Part shown: piece by piece, positions 1 through 8,939 of the stretch
How positions within the stretch are numbered: the stretch's first letter is position 1
Layout of the letters: each line of letters begins with the position of its first letter
Assembly (NCBI GenBank): GCA_948567375.1
Contig: OX419755.1
Span: 40,429,001 to 40,493,000 of the forward strand
Length of the DNA: 64,000 nt
Direction: 5' to 3'
Source of the DNA: Lunularia cruciata
Taxonomy: Eukaryota; Streptophyta; Marchantiopsida; Lunulariales; Lunulariaceae
The notes under the pieces: model-generated
Told to the model about the DNA's origin: nothing
What the model saw: the letters and a program-made list of their open reading frames with translations, nothing else
Databases searched by the model: none
Made by a program: the position numbers and the translations under genes

Positions 1-417
1 ATCAGCCCTGGTCTGTCGGTTGATAGGACGGTAATCTCCACACATCCGCCTATCTGTATAGTTGCCATGCATATCCTTCTTGGCTGGCATCACTGTCGCT
101 GATGCATACTCTCCATGTGAAATCTCCACCAAACCAGCCTCAATAAGGTCACTACTCCGGCTCTGAATCAATGTCCTCTCCATCTCACTATATCGATAAG
201 GACGTCGGAAAACAAGTGTGTTGCTAGTCAGCTCAATCCGTATACCAGGTCCCTTCAGAGCACCCAAATCCTTCATACTGAAGGCAAAACAACTTGTGTG
301 ACTCCTCAAGAACCTCCAAACCCTCCGTCTTTCCTCTCCAGTAAGCTTGGGTCCAAGATCTGGCTCCCAAGTATCCTCTGTAACTGTAGTAGGAGTGGAA
401 GACGTACTGACTGGCTG
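1..417 (-). CDS. Reverse transcriptase, N-terminal part (runs off the window)
   Basis: The minus-strand frame is open from 417 to 1. It shows the Ty3/gypsy pre-RT signature FLRSHTSCFAFSMKDLG, then the fingers region with PYRYSEMERTLIQ, IEAGLVEISHGEYASA, a V-x-x-A-K-K-D segment and RMCGDYRPIN. These match the start of Ty3/gypsy RTs (substrate positioning and the conserved DYR block). The catalytic palm aspartates would lie beyond the window start. The segment is in the same frame as the methyltransferase upstream, which shows that the methyltransferase belongs to this element. Confidence 0.85.
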
Positions 418-420
418 CTA

Positions 421-729
421 TATTGGGCCCTTGGGAGCAATGGTGTCATGCTCCCGACCACTAGAGGTCCCAACCTCTGTGTGAAAAACTCCCTCCACTC
501 TGGCTGCAAGCTCCATACGTCCTCTGGCTGCATCCCATGTGGACCAAGGGTGTAATCCAAGTAGCCCACGCTCATCTGGATGGACTCCAAGTAGACCACT
601 CTCCCTAGTAGCTCCTGGATGTGTCCCAAGAATACCATGTCCACTCGGTCCATCGCCCCCAGCATGTGCCTGAATCGTCTCGATAGGCACAAGGCTCACA
701 AGTGTCCAAGTGGTGATGCCTATTAAGCG
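421..729 (-). other. Linker between methyltransferase and reverse transcriptase
   Basis: An in-frame spacer of about 100 residues between the last methyltransferase motif and the RT. It contains a threefold short repeat of the form G-(I/L)-L-G-x-H-P (GILGTHP, GLLGVHP, GLLGLHP). I recognise no known domain. It ends at a TAG at 418-420. It may be a flexible tether separating the methyltransferase from the polymerase module. Confidence 0.5.
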
Positions 730-1720
730 CATCCTACGCTGCTCTGCCAAACCAAGGCTCACAATCCAGGTCAAACAGTTCAGGTCCATAGCCTGACCTA
801 ACACCTGACGCCTGGATGCCTCTGACACTGCTGGAACAGCGGTAATACCAGTGCGAAAACCCATCGCCCGCTCTCTCTCATCAGCATTGGGCTCCACCAA
901 CTGCTGTAACTGTGAGTCCCAAACAAGTCCAGGTCCTCCCTCTCAAAAAGCATGAGAGCCTGGGAAACTCATGAGTGTGGGAAATGCAGCTCTAGGCTGT
1001 CAAACTAGGTTCACCACTGCCATAGGTGACCTATCAGCCACTACCACTGTCTGAGACTGACGCCCAACATCCAAGATATCATCAACAAGGATGTGGTCAA
1101 GTCGTTGAATCCCATCATAACTACGTTGTAGAATCTCTCTGGGTAAAAGGTTCGTCCACCAAAGACAAAGACAATGAGCCCGTGATCCCACTCTGGCTGC
1201 ATCTAACAATACAGCAGGTCCCATCCAAGAATGGACCTGATGTGTACTCGCCACCACTTTAGTGCGAGAATCACCCATCAATGGAACGTTCTCCAAAAGG
1301 TAAGCTGGAGAAACAGACTGATGAACCTGGAGATGTCGTAGTATCCGTAACATCTCCCAAAACACACCAGAACGAGGATCCTGAAGACCCAAACCGCGGC
1401 CCGCACGTGTATGTCCCTGACATGGCCATCCAGAAATCACCAAGTGAATAGGCCCATGTCTCTCTAGGTCATGCGCCCTCAATAAGGAAATGTCTCCTGG
1501 TAAGGCCTTCTGGTAACCTCTGACTGTTGACATCGGTAATAACTCCGGATACCGATAGGCCAAGTGTGCCACATGATGTAGAGAGACTCGCCTAGCAGTC
1601 TCATCCCTCTCTACATACAAGTACCTCTATACTCGGATACCCGCCTGTAACACCGCAGCTAGTCCGGTGCTGATCCCACCAAACAACTCCAATAGGCATA
1701 TCCCCTCTACTAGATACTGC
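730..1720 (-). pseudogene. DNMT3-like DNA (cytosine-5) methyltransferase domain inside retrotransposon pol
   Basis: About 330 residues in one frame, broken by stops at 1627, 1000 and 943. Cytosine methyltransferase motifs occur in normal order: motif I (SAM binding) LELFGGISTGLAAVLQAGI; motif II YVERDE; motif IV with the catalytic Pro-Cys, LVISGWPCQGHTRAGRG; motif VI YLLENVP; motif VIII-like SRAHCLCLWWTNL; and a C-terminal block ERERAMGF followed by ASRRQVLGQAMDL, matching motif X. The spacing, the W-x-N after motif VIII and the C-terminal Gly-Phe block resemble animal DNMT3 more than DNMT1, and the motif order is not permuted as in plant DRM. It would transfer methyl groups from S-adenosylmethionine to cytosine. 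Two Cys in the motif VIII region sit at TGT codons where Arg is expected. It lies between protease and RT in the same frame, so it is cargo of the element and not a host gene. This copy is dead. Confidence 0.85.
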
Positions 1721-2085
1721 CAAGCAATGAGTGTGGTATCCAGAGGTGTCAAAGCAATCGCCTCTGGAGGCTCATCCTCACACTCATCCCCTGATGGTAC
1801 GAAGGCTCCACTCCAAGCCTGCTGCACCAACTAATCTGCATGCTGCTGCAATGCCTCCTCTGAACTCCACAATGGAACATCCAAGGTGGATGGAACAATC
1901 CCACTCGTACTCCATAGCCGAGTGATCTCCTCTGGTACTGGAGTATCCTCTACATGGGCGTTCCCCTCCAACAAGTCACCAGGCCAAGTAACTGCACCGC
2001 TGAAAGCTAAAACTGATGCTGCCATGGTCCCGGACTGTAGTGAGCCAAGACTGCCACTACTGAAACGTACTGGTAGGCGACATAC

Positions 2086-3489
2086 TCATCCCTCACCAGA
2101 CTGCCAACCAGGTCTATAAGAGGCTGTCTCCTCCCAATAGTCAATACTGAAACCCATAGAGTATAACACTGCTCCCCCAACTAGCACATCATAGGACTCA
2201 GCTATCGTCGCAATAGCTTGAGCTCTCACCACCGAGCTATCAGTCGGATGACCAGGCTGAACTTGGACAACAAGCTCCCCACGTGTGATGTACTGTGTCG
2301 AACCACCACCTAGAGATGTCTGGATCTGAAATGGACACCTCTCCACATCGGTCTTCCGTAACTCCAGACCAACAACTGCAGCCTTCCCCAACATAAGAGG
2401 CTGCGCACTAGAGTCTAACAAGACTCTCTGTGGTATATAGACCTTCCCTGAAGGTCCCACCAAACGAAAGATCCCCCTCTGGTTATCCAATAGGACAACA
2501 CCAGGTGTAAACCACGCTCTCTCAAAGGCCGGTCTAGCTGGCAACTCCTCCAGTCTAGCCGTTGCTGCCTGCCATAAACCACCGGTCGCTGAACGGATCC
2601 CATGCTCCTCAACCAAGTCAGCTCCACTACCAACCACCTTTGCTCTAGTAGTAGGAACTGCACCATCCCTACTCTCACACAACGTGGCAGCCAACCGAAA
2701 CACTGGGGCTGGGTCAACTCCCAATGTAAACATGTCACTGGCTGAAAATAAAGGATGCCGCATAATCAGCTGAGCCGCCCCCAACATCATGCTAGACTCC
2801 GTCTGTGTAGTAGCAGGTGGCTGACTAGCAGGTACTCCATCAGGTACTCCATCACCACCTACCACACTTGCACTGGGACGTCTAGGAACCATGGATGTCG
2901 TCTGCAATGCCTCAGATAGCATGAAAGACTGGGGAAGTCTGACCTGTCTCCCAACCTCTCCTCTCTGTGGGTCCAACTCCACTGATGCTCCTCTAGGCTC
3001 TGGAGCACGTACTGCACTCCTAGTCACTGCTGCAGATGCATCCACCTGTGCTGCTCCGCACATGAAGTCCAAAGCATCTCTATCACCAGCATATGAGGTG
3101 GAAGCCTCAGCACCCGAATCTGATCTCCTATGAGCAATAGCCATACTAGCCAATCTCTGCTCCAACTGCTCAATCCGAGTAGCCATAGCTGTGTCAGAAG
3201 TAAGGGCAGATACTGCACCCCTACTAGGTGTAGATCCTCTACCACCACCTCTACCACCTCGTCCTCCATGAACTGGAGCTCCTCTACTACCTGCCATAGC
3301 AGCCCTACCACTCCGTAACTCCGGGTGTAGGTCAAAACACCGGTCACTAGTATGACCAAATCTATGGCAGTGCTCACACTGCCTCTGTGCTGGCTGTGAT
3401 GCACCAGAGGTATTAGGTCCGCTGCCCTGAGTACACTCTCTCCTATGGTGAGGTCCACCACAAGTCCAACAAGCAACACCACCACTCAC
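2086..3489 (-). CDS. Zinc knuckles and aspartic protease segment of gag-pol
   Basis: A 467-residue open segment. Two zinc knuckles lie at the N-terminus: CWTCGGPHHRREC (CX2CX3HX4C) near residues 8-20, and CEHCHRFGHTSDRC (CX2CX4HX4C) near residues 38-51. They would bind element RNA. After a Gly/Arg-rich stretch and a variable linker comes a retropepsin-like domain: the active-site turn reads VLLDSSAQPLMLG, and the flap/second-strand region reads YDVLVGGAVLYSMGF near the C-terminus. Active retropepsins have D-S/T-G; here the Gly is Ser, explained by one G-to-A change, so this protease is probably inactive. The segment ends at a TGA, and the same frame continues into the methyltransferase. Confidence 0.8.
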   Translation of the reverse strand: MSGGVACWTCGGPHHRRECTQGSGPNTSGASQPAQRQCEHCHRFGHTSDRCFDLHPELRSGRAAMAGSRGAPVHGGRGGRGGGRGSTPSRGAVSALTSDTAMATRIEQLEQRLASMAIAHRRSDSGAEASTSYAGDRDALDFMCGAAQVDASAAVTRSAVRAPEPRGASVELDPQRGEVGRQVRLPQSFMLSEALQTTSMVPRRPSASVVGGDGVPDGVPASQPPATTQTESSMMLGAAQLIMRHPLFSASDMFTLGVDPAPVFRLAATLCESRDGAVPTTRAKVVGSGADLVEEHGIRSATGGLWQAATARLEELPARPAFERAWFTPGVVLLDNQRGIFRLVGPSGKVYIPQRVLLDSSAQPLMLGKAAVVGLELRKTDVERCPFQIQTSLGGGSTQYITRGELVVQVQPGHPTDSSVVRAQAIATIAESYDVLVGGAVLYSMGFSIDYWEETASYRPGWQSGEG

Positions 3490-3492
3490 TGG

Positions 3493-4704
3493 CTACTGCT
3501 GACCCGAAAATGAGGGTAAGGGTCTAACTCCACTAGGCCCTCCACTCGCTCCATAGGATCTGGGCTGTCCACCCTGTCCTCGAAAACCAACTGGGCGTGG
3601 TGCACTCTGCTGCACTCTAGAAGAAGTCACAACCGTGGATGAGGTCTCTCTACCAAATCCAGCTGTCACCACTCTCTCCTCCACCATGTTGAGCTCAATA
3701 CGCTCAGCCAAACCAAAGACTACTGCCAAAGTGGGCGAAGTAGCCTGCAACAACGTAGCATCACGAACTCTACGTCGCAACTCCCTGTCCAGTATCCCAT
3801 ACCAAAACTGGATTGCCTGGGCCTCAGTAACTCCCTGAGTGAAACTGATCAGCCGCCTCATGCGAGTGTATGCCTCGCGTAAGCTCTCTCCAGCCTTCCG
3901 CTGGAACTCCTGCAAGCTCCTCAGCTTGTCAGTCCGCACTCCCTGGTAGTTCTGCCTCAAACATAGGAAGAACTCAACCATGGGGTTAAACCCCGGTACC
4001 ACACCACCTCCTGCAGCGGTACCTCCACTCGTAGTAGCACTATCTCCAGCTAGTGCACCTCCACTAGCTCCACCCACACTACTCGAGCTAGAACTCGTAG
4101 GTACAGCCGATCTACTCCTGGCCACCGAGCCTGAAGTGATGGAGACATAGTGTGGAGACCAATACTGTCTCCATAACTCAATCTCCTCCAAATGAGCTCT
4201 CCTGAACTCATGGTAATCATCTATCGGTGGACCCTCCAAGTGCTGAAACAACCCCTTCCATGCCATGAAGGGTGTGAACAAAGTCGGGTTCCGCATCTGC
4301 TGCAGATCACACCAACTATCGAACTCCTGGATGAAGTCATCCAACTCAATGGTACCCACTGTACCAGAGTAACGCCTAGGGCCTTTGGAGGCCCCATAAA
4401 TCTCGTCCATGTCCCACAACAACGGTGCGGACACACCAAGTGCACTCTCAACTGAATCAGCTCTTGTGTCGAACTCCAACTCAGAGTCAATCTCCTCCCT
4501 CACTGGGACCTGAGATACAGGCTGATACCAAGCACCACTCCGAGTAAACCCACTGCGTACTATAGGGCTAACTCCTCTGGAATCTCCAAAGAACTCCGTC
4601 GTGACCACGTAACTGCAACAGCAAACCCGAACCACCAACTGCAACCGCAAGTCGCAACCGCAAGTACCCCACCAAGTGCCAACACCACCACGTGCCAACA
4701 CCAA
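3493..4704 (-). CDS. Gag-like capsid protein of the methyltransferase-bearing element
   Basis: A 403-residue open frame that would form the capsid of cytoplasmic virus-like particles. The middle and C-terminal part (roughly residues 245-345) has the charged helical pattern of a retrotransposon gag domain, including a QEFQRKAGESLREAY stretch followed by MRRLI. Around residues 190-235 there is a Ser/Gly/Ala-rich linker. It ends at a TAG immediately upstream of the zinc-knuckle/protease segment and in the same frame, so gag and pol were probably one ORF, or were separated by a stop read through at low rate. The first 30 or so residues are low complexity, so the true start may be further in. I identify it mainly by position and gag-like composition. 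Confidence 0.7.
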   Translation of the reverse strand: MVLARGGVGTWWGTCGCDLRLQLVVRVCCCSYVVTTEFFGDSRGVSPIVRSGFTRSGAWYQPVSQVPVREEIDSELEFDTRADSVESALGVSAPLLWDMDEIYGASKGPRRYSGTVGTIELDDFIQEFDSWCDLQQMRNPTLFTPFMAWKGLFQHLEGPPIDDYHEFRRAHLEEIELWRQYWSPHYVSITSGSVARSRSAVPTSSSSSSVGGASGGALAGDSATTSGGTAAGGGVVPGFNPMVEFFLCLRQNYQGVRTDKLRSLQEFQRKAGESLREAYTRMRRLISFTQGVTEAQAIQFWYGILDRELRRRVRDATLLQATSPTLAVVFGLAERIELNMVEERVVTAGFGRETSSTVVTSSRVQQSAPRPVGFRGQGGQPRSYGASGGPSGVRPLPSFSGQQ

Positions 4705-5012
4705 CTAAACACCACCCACTAATGTAACTCTACCGAGATAACTACACTAGGGGAAGGGCAACCTGTAACGTGCCATCATAACACGCACTCTCACTGTCTG
4801 CAGGTCATCACTTCCTGCCTCACCGGAGAGAAACAAAGGTAGTCTGACTGGTCATCACTCCAGCCTCACCACCGAGAGCACACCAGAGCACCAACGCTCA
4901 AAAGTCAAGGCACCTCACACAAACGTGGTGCACAAACAGGAAGCAGAGAATGGAGGGGATCCAATCACAAGAAATCTAAACGAAAACCCTCCATCTCATA
5001 ACACAACACGGG

Positions 5013-5028
5013 ACTGACTCTGCCACCA
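5013..5028 (-). other. Primer-binding site of the methyltransferase-bearing element
   Basis: On the minus strand the sequence reads TGGTGGCAGAGTCAGT. It resembles the initiator-Met tRNA 3'-end complement TGGTATCAGAGC with a few changes. It lies about 310 bp upstream of the gag frame and directly next to a TGCCA-type end, which would be the 3' end of the 5' LTR at about 5031. Confidence 0.5.
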
Positions 5029-5030
5029 TT

Positions 5031-5900
5031 TGGCATTTGACATAAGAGTAGTTCGTATCTAAGTCCTAAGCTACCAGGATCACCAAGAATGGGATCAAAC
5101 TGCCTCTCCTAGCCAAAGCTACATGTGCATAGATAATAGTGGCACAGTCACTATGACAACAAGTGAGGGTGGACCAGTTGGCTAGGGCACCAGTCTAGGA
5201 ACAAGAGATCTAGGGGTCAAACCCTGTTGCGCACAATCTAGCAAGAAAGGCAAATTTTGCCAACCAATGACCAAGATCTACACTAAACTAGCTAGCCTCA
5301 CGCCAGCAAGCTGGCTTGCTGGCCCTTCTGGGCCTTCGTAGCCTCTCATAGCCCACAGCCCTATGCCTCGAAATGCCAAAATTCAGCCAAATGAGGTCTT
5401 TCTTGTTGCCACTTCGAACCTCCTCCAAAATTGGCGAAACTTCTCCAAATCTGCGAAACTCCTCCAAACTAGCAAAACTTCTCCAAATCTGGCCATACAG
5501 CAAAACTCCTCCAATTCTGGCCCAAAATCTGACGTAAATCTGACGTAAACCCTAAAGATGGATGTCCGCCAAATCCCCCGCTAACTTTCCACTCGAGCCA
5601 AATTGACAAAACGGGTTTTTCCAAATCACAATTTCATGAGAAGAGCTTTCCAACTCCACCTTCAATTTCACTTTCTGAGCCCAACTTGCTGCAAATTGGT
5701 CCTGCCTTCACCTCCTGAGCTCAAAATCACAACACTGCTCGAAAATTGCTCCTTCTTTGCTCGAAATTTGGCCAGCGCTTCCGCACACCGTCCGCCTAAC
5801 TGCCAAATTTGCATCAACTATACGAGCTTCTGCACACTAGGGAAACACAGAACCTGAATCGAGCTACCACGATCCACCGAGCTTGGAGATACCACCAACA
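5031..5900 (-). repeat. Probable 5' LTR of the methyltransferase-bearing element (outer end not found)
   Basis: Non-coding sequence directly upstream of the primer-binding site, where the 5' LTR must lie. The inner boundary near 5031 is set by the primer site. I could not find the outer TG terminus or a target duplication, so the right coordinate is a guess. Around 5400-5545 there are short reiterated words (CTCCAAATCTGG-like units and a doubled ATCTGACGTAA), consistent with enhancer-type LTR subrepeats. A tRNA-like segment sits inside on the opposite strand. Confidence 0.4.
5164..5236 (+). repeat. tRNA-like (SINE-head-like) segment
   Basis: The plus strand has an A-box-like word (GTTGGCTAGGGCACC) followed about 30 bp later by a B-box-like word (GGGGTCAAACCC), with GTCTAGGAACAAGAG between them where the anticodon arm would fall. 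The order and spacing fit a degenerate tRNA or the head of a tRNA-derived SINE. I cannot draw a full cloverleaf, and there is no obvious poly-A tail, so this is not called as a tRNA gene. Confidence 0.3.
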
Positions 5901-6559
5901 CTCAACGTTCCTGCACCCGATTTCCCCCTGACTTCACTTCTCTGATGTAATCAGATTGCTTAACAATTCAACTCAACTCAACTCAGATCAGTACTTGATC
6001 TGTCACTCTATAAACTGCCAACAACTTGGCACTGATTACAGTCAAGCCACACCCACTCAAGCATGGAGAATCCAGGTGACGCTCGCCGGCCTCTGTCCAC
6101 CATAGCCAGGAACTCGAAGGCTCAACATCAGAGAAGTGAGCTCTCTGGAGCTCACCTTCGAAACTATACCCCTTGGACTCGAGCTAGCCCTGAAACCCTA
6201 ACGGTCCCGCTGATGGCACACTCAACGGTGCAAACGGTGCAAAGTGACGGTGGGCCCCACCGTGAAGTCAGTACCCCGAACACGAAATCTAACCATCGGA
6301 AAGTAGTCCTTGAGAAACTGCTAGAATAACTCTAACTACCATCACTGGAACTCCAATGTCCGAGCATCTAGATGCGGAACTACAAATGGCGTGACAAACT
6401 AGACAGAGCAACAAAGCTATGGTTGCAATTTTGAGTGGAGCAAGCTGAAAGGTAGTTTGTTGCACCAATCTTGACATGAGAAGAATTCAAGGGTGCGATA
6501 ATTGGGCAATTCCAAGCAATAAATGCCACACAAGCAAAGTAGACCAGAGTAGTGATATG
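5901..6559. other. Unassigned sequence between two retroelements
   Basis: No supportable coding frame. A short perfect inverted repeat (GTGAGCTC, 4-base loop, GAGCTCAC) lies near 6137-6156. The left part may belong to the LTR of the upstream element and the right part to the gag region of the family B element that follows; neither boundary is visible. Confidence 0.4.
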
Positions 6560-6578
6560 ATGCAAGGTAGAGAATTGC

Positions 6579-6818
6579 ATGTATATGCAATTAGCAAAGG
6601 AATTGAGTATTCTTATTAAACCAATAATTGGAAGTAGATTGATGATGGTGAATGGTAGAAAAAATTATGCATTTTGTACTTCGCATCCTATTACCTTCAA
6701 GATTGGGAAGGAGTATTTGGAGTGTATGAGGTTTGTAGTGGCACATCTACACTATGATGTCATTTTGGATTTGCCTTGGTTTGAACATCATAAGGTTCAA
6801 TTTGATTGGAACCAATGA
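6579..6818 (+). pseudogene. Family B protease C-terminal part
   Basis: A 79-residue frame with the retropepsin-like tail typical of plant Ty3/gypsy: YDVILDLPWFEHHKVQFDW corresponds to the family pattern Y-D-V-I-L-G-x-P-W-L-x-x-H followed by D-W. The active-site D-S/T-G is not in this frame and lies upstream in degraded sequence. It is followed by a stop and then the tandem repeat block. Confidence 0.6.
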
Positions 6819-6900
6819 TAAATTCAAGTACAACACCAAGGTATGAATTTTTGATTAGGTTGTCTTGCATCTTTGAGTAAGACACTCAAGAATAATTAGT

Positions 6901-7200
6901 CCCAAGATAGAAAGTTTGTTAGGAAAGTAGCCATAGAGCAAGCTTTGAAGGAAGATAAGTCCCAAGATGGGAAGTTTATAAAGAAAGCAGCCATAGAGCA
7001 AGCTTTGAAGGAAGATAAGTCCCAAGATGGGAAGTTTATAAAGAAAGCAGCCATAGAGCAAGCTTTGAAGGAAGATAAGTCCCAAGATGGGAAGTTTGTA
7101 AAGAAAGCAGCCATAGAGCAAGCTTTGAAGGAAGATAAGTCCCTAGATGGGAAATTTGTTAATGAAGTAGCTATATAGCAAGCTTTGGAGGAAGATAAGT
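6901..7200 (+). repeat. Five tandem 60-bp repeats encoding a 20-residue unit
   Basis: Exactly five 60-bp units without spacers. Units 2 and 3 are identical, unit 4 differs at one position, and units 1 and 5 are more diverged. The unit length is a multiple of three, so the frame is kept across units (6945-7178 is open), giving a basic/acidic unit of the type DGKFIKKAAIEQALKEDKSQ that should be helical. It lies between protease and RT, normally a short linker. The near-identity of the central units indicates recent expansion by slippage or unequal exchange. Confidence 0.95.
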
Positions 7201-7214
7201 CTATTTTTGCAGTA

Positions 7215-8600
7215 TAGATCAAGTTCATTGCATAAGGAGAATATGAGGAGGTTGATCAAATAGTTTGGGAGTTTGCGGATATGTTTCTAAATGATCTATC
7301 AAAGGGATTACTCTCCGATTGTAGTATGCCCTTCAAGATTGAGTTATTGCTATGGAGTACTCCAATGAGTAGACAAATCTCTCACCAACGGAGTTGGAAG
7401 AGTTGTAAACAACACTTACAAAGTTGTTGGAGAAGGATTTCATATGACATAGTACATCTTCTTGGGGATCATTGCTACTATTTGTTCCAAAGAAGGATGA
7501 AGGACCTTGTTTTTGTATTGATTACCATAGGCTCAATAAAAAAATTGGTGAAGAATGCATATCCCTTGCCTCAAATTGATGACTTGCTTGATCAATTGAG
7601 TGGAGCAAGATATTTCTCCAAGTTGGATCTTTACAATAATTATTAGCAAATCTCCAATAATAAAGAGAATGTGCAAAAGACTACCTTTTGCACAACGTAT
7701 GGGTATTTTGAATGGAGAGTTCTACCTTTTGGGCTCAATTATGCTCCAACAATCATCATGGATCAGATGCATTGGATGTTGGATGGACTATTGGAATGGT
7801 ACATGGTTATGTTCTTGGTTGACATTTTAATCTATAGCAAGACAAAGTTAGAACACATAAATCATGTGTGGGAAGTCCTAAGGCAACTACATCAATGGAA
7901 GTTTTATTGCAAGAAGTTAAAGTGTGCCTTTTGGCAAAAGGAAGTCACCTTCTTGGGTCATAAGATCTCATCAAAAGAGATCAAGATAGAAGAGGAGAAT
8001 ATCAAGACCATTAATGATTGGCCTACTCCAAAGGATGCCATAAAGATGCAAGCATTTAATGGATTGGCAAGTTTTTACCAACAGTTCATCCACTATTATA
8101 CACATGGAAGCACTGTTGATTGACCTCATGGGAAAAAACTCAAGCTTTCAATGGACCGCCAAGCATGAAGAAGCATTCTAGAAGCTAAAACATATGGTGT
8201 CTTTGAGACTCACTCTTGTGTGTTCAACCATATATCTCAACCATATGATCCTCAACTATCTTGTGTGGTTGACTTTGATACTTCTAACTTTGCCATTGAA
8301 GCTATGTTGTAGTAGGAATTCCTAGATGGGTTCCATCCCATTGCCTTTGTGTCTCACCAATTAAACACCATCAAAAGGAATTAATCTCCACAAGATTAGA
8401 AACAACTAGCAATGGTATATGCCACCAAGGTATGGAGGCATTATCTCTTGGGAAAATAGGTGATCATGCAAATTGATCACAAACCCATTACATTTGGAAC
8501 ACATGAAAAGTCAACATCATCAATGAGAGGAGCAACTCCAATTGTTTGATATCAAACTTGAGTACAGACTAGGTTGATTCTATATCATCCCTAATACCCT
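7215..8600 (+). pseudogene. Family B reverse transcriptase and RNase H
   Basis: RT motifs across several frames: YPLPQIDDLLDQLSGARYFS then KLDLYNNY (palm motif A), TTFCTTYGYFEWRVLPFGL, and MFLVDILIYS at the YxDD position, where FLDD is expected, so one catalytic Asp is Val. Then come LKCAFWQKEVTFLGHKIS and the connection GLASFYQQFIHYY. The RNase H region (about 8160-8560) is recognisable only in pieces (an I-D-H-K-P block at 8469-8490) with several stops. It would copy element RNA to DNA; this copy cannot. Confidence 0.75.
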
Positions 8601-8616
8601 AACACAATGATCTAAT

Positions 8617-8939
8617 TTGAAGTCTCTACCTTTCATCACAGCACCAACTACAACGGTGTCAATCGGCTCCAAGGTCCAAAATGAGTTTAGGTCAGCTCTA
8701 CAACAAGATCCCTTCTTTCAGATGATACAAGGTTGTCTTGTAACATGCCACAAGGAGTACAACACCTTCTCCTTCAAGGAAGGCCTTCTATTCTATGAGA
8801 ACCGGATTTATGTTCCAACCAAGGGTGATCTCCAACTTGTGCTCCTCTAAGAAGCCCATGACTTACCAATCGTTGGTCACATGGGTGTGGATAAAACCTT
8901 GGGTACTCTCCAATGCCAATGGTGGTGGCCCAACATGAT
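8617..8939 (+). pseudogene. Family B integrase, N-terminal zinc-binding region
   Basis: A 77-residue open piece (8617-8850) ends at a TAA, but the same reading continues into the integrase HHCC zinc-binding start with a GHMGVDKTLGTLQ block followed by WWWPNM (8875-8937), typical of Ty3/gypsy integrases. It is cut by the family A LTR starting at 8940, so the catalytic core is missing. Confidence 0.65.

Larger units (their letters stand above)
1..5030 (-). mobile_element. Ty3/gypsy-type LTR retrotransposon carrying a DNA methyltransferase (5' part; 3' part beyond window start)
   Basis: One minus-strand reading frame runs from about 4704 down to position 1 in the order gag, CCHC zinc knuckles, aspartic protease, DNA cytosine-5 methyltransferase, start of reverse transcriptase. 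All segments are in the same frame, interrupted by stops at 3493 (TAG), 2086 (TGA), 1831 (TAG), 1627 (TAG), 1000 (TGA), 943 (TGA) and 418 (TAG). A primer-binding site lies at 5013-5028. RNase H, integrase and the 3' LTR would lie before position 1. The protease-before-RT order and the RT motifs fit Ty3/gypsy; placing integrase after RT is an assumption because that part is missing. This copy is not functional. Confidence 0.88.
6560..8939 (+). mobile_element. Family B Ty3/gypsy element, decayed partial copy
   Basis: Plus-strand pol remnants occur in the order protease end, 60-bp repeat block, RT, RNase H and integrase zinc-binding start, which is Ty3/gypsy order. Several stops and frameshifts break it. 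It is cut at 8940 by the LTR of a family A element on the other strand, and no continuation is found on the far side. Related pieces lie at 11650-12268 (minus) and 28480-29880 (plus). Confidence 0.75.

Noticed and set aside
730-1720. The methyltransferase as a host DRM/DNMT gene fragment or bacterial contamination
   Set aside because: It is in the same frame as, and directly between, protease and RT of one element, with no intron, promoter or bacterial gene start.
6901-7200. Regular 60-bp direct repeats as a CRISPR array
   Set aside because: Units are contiguous with no variable spacers, encode an in-frame peptide inside a retroelement, and the genome is eukaryotic.
6855-7228. Minus-strand frames of 88 and 110 codons over the 60-bp repeats
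   Set aside because: They are antisense readings of the repeat block; the plus-strand protease-RT context gives the coding sense.
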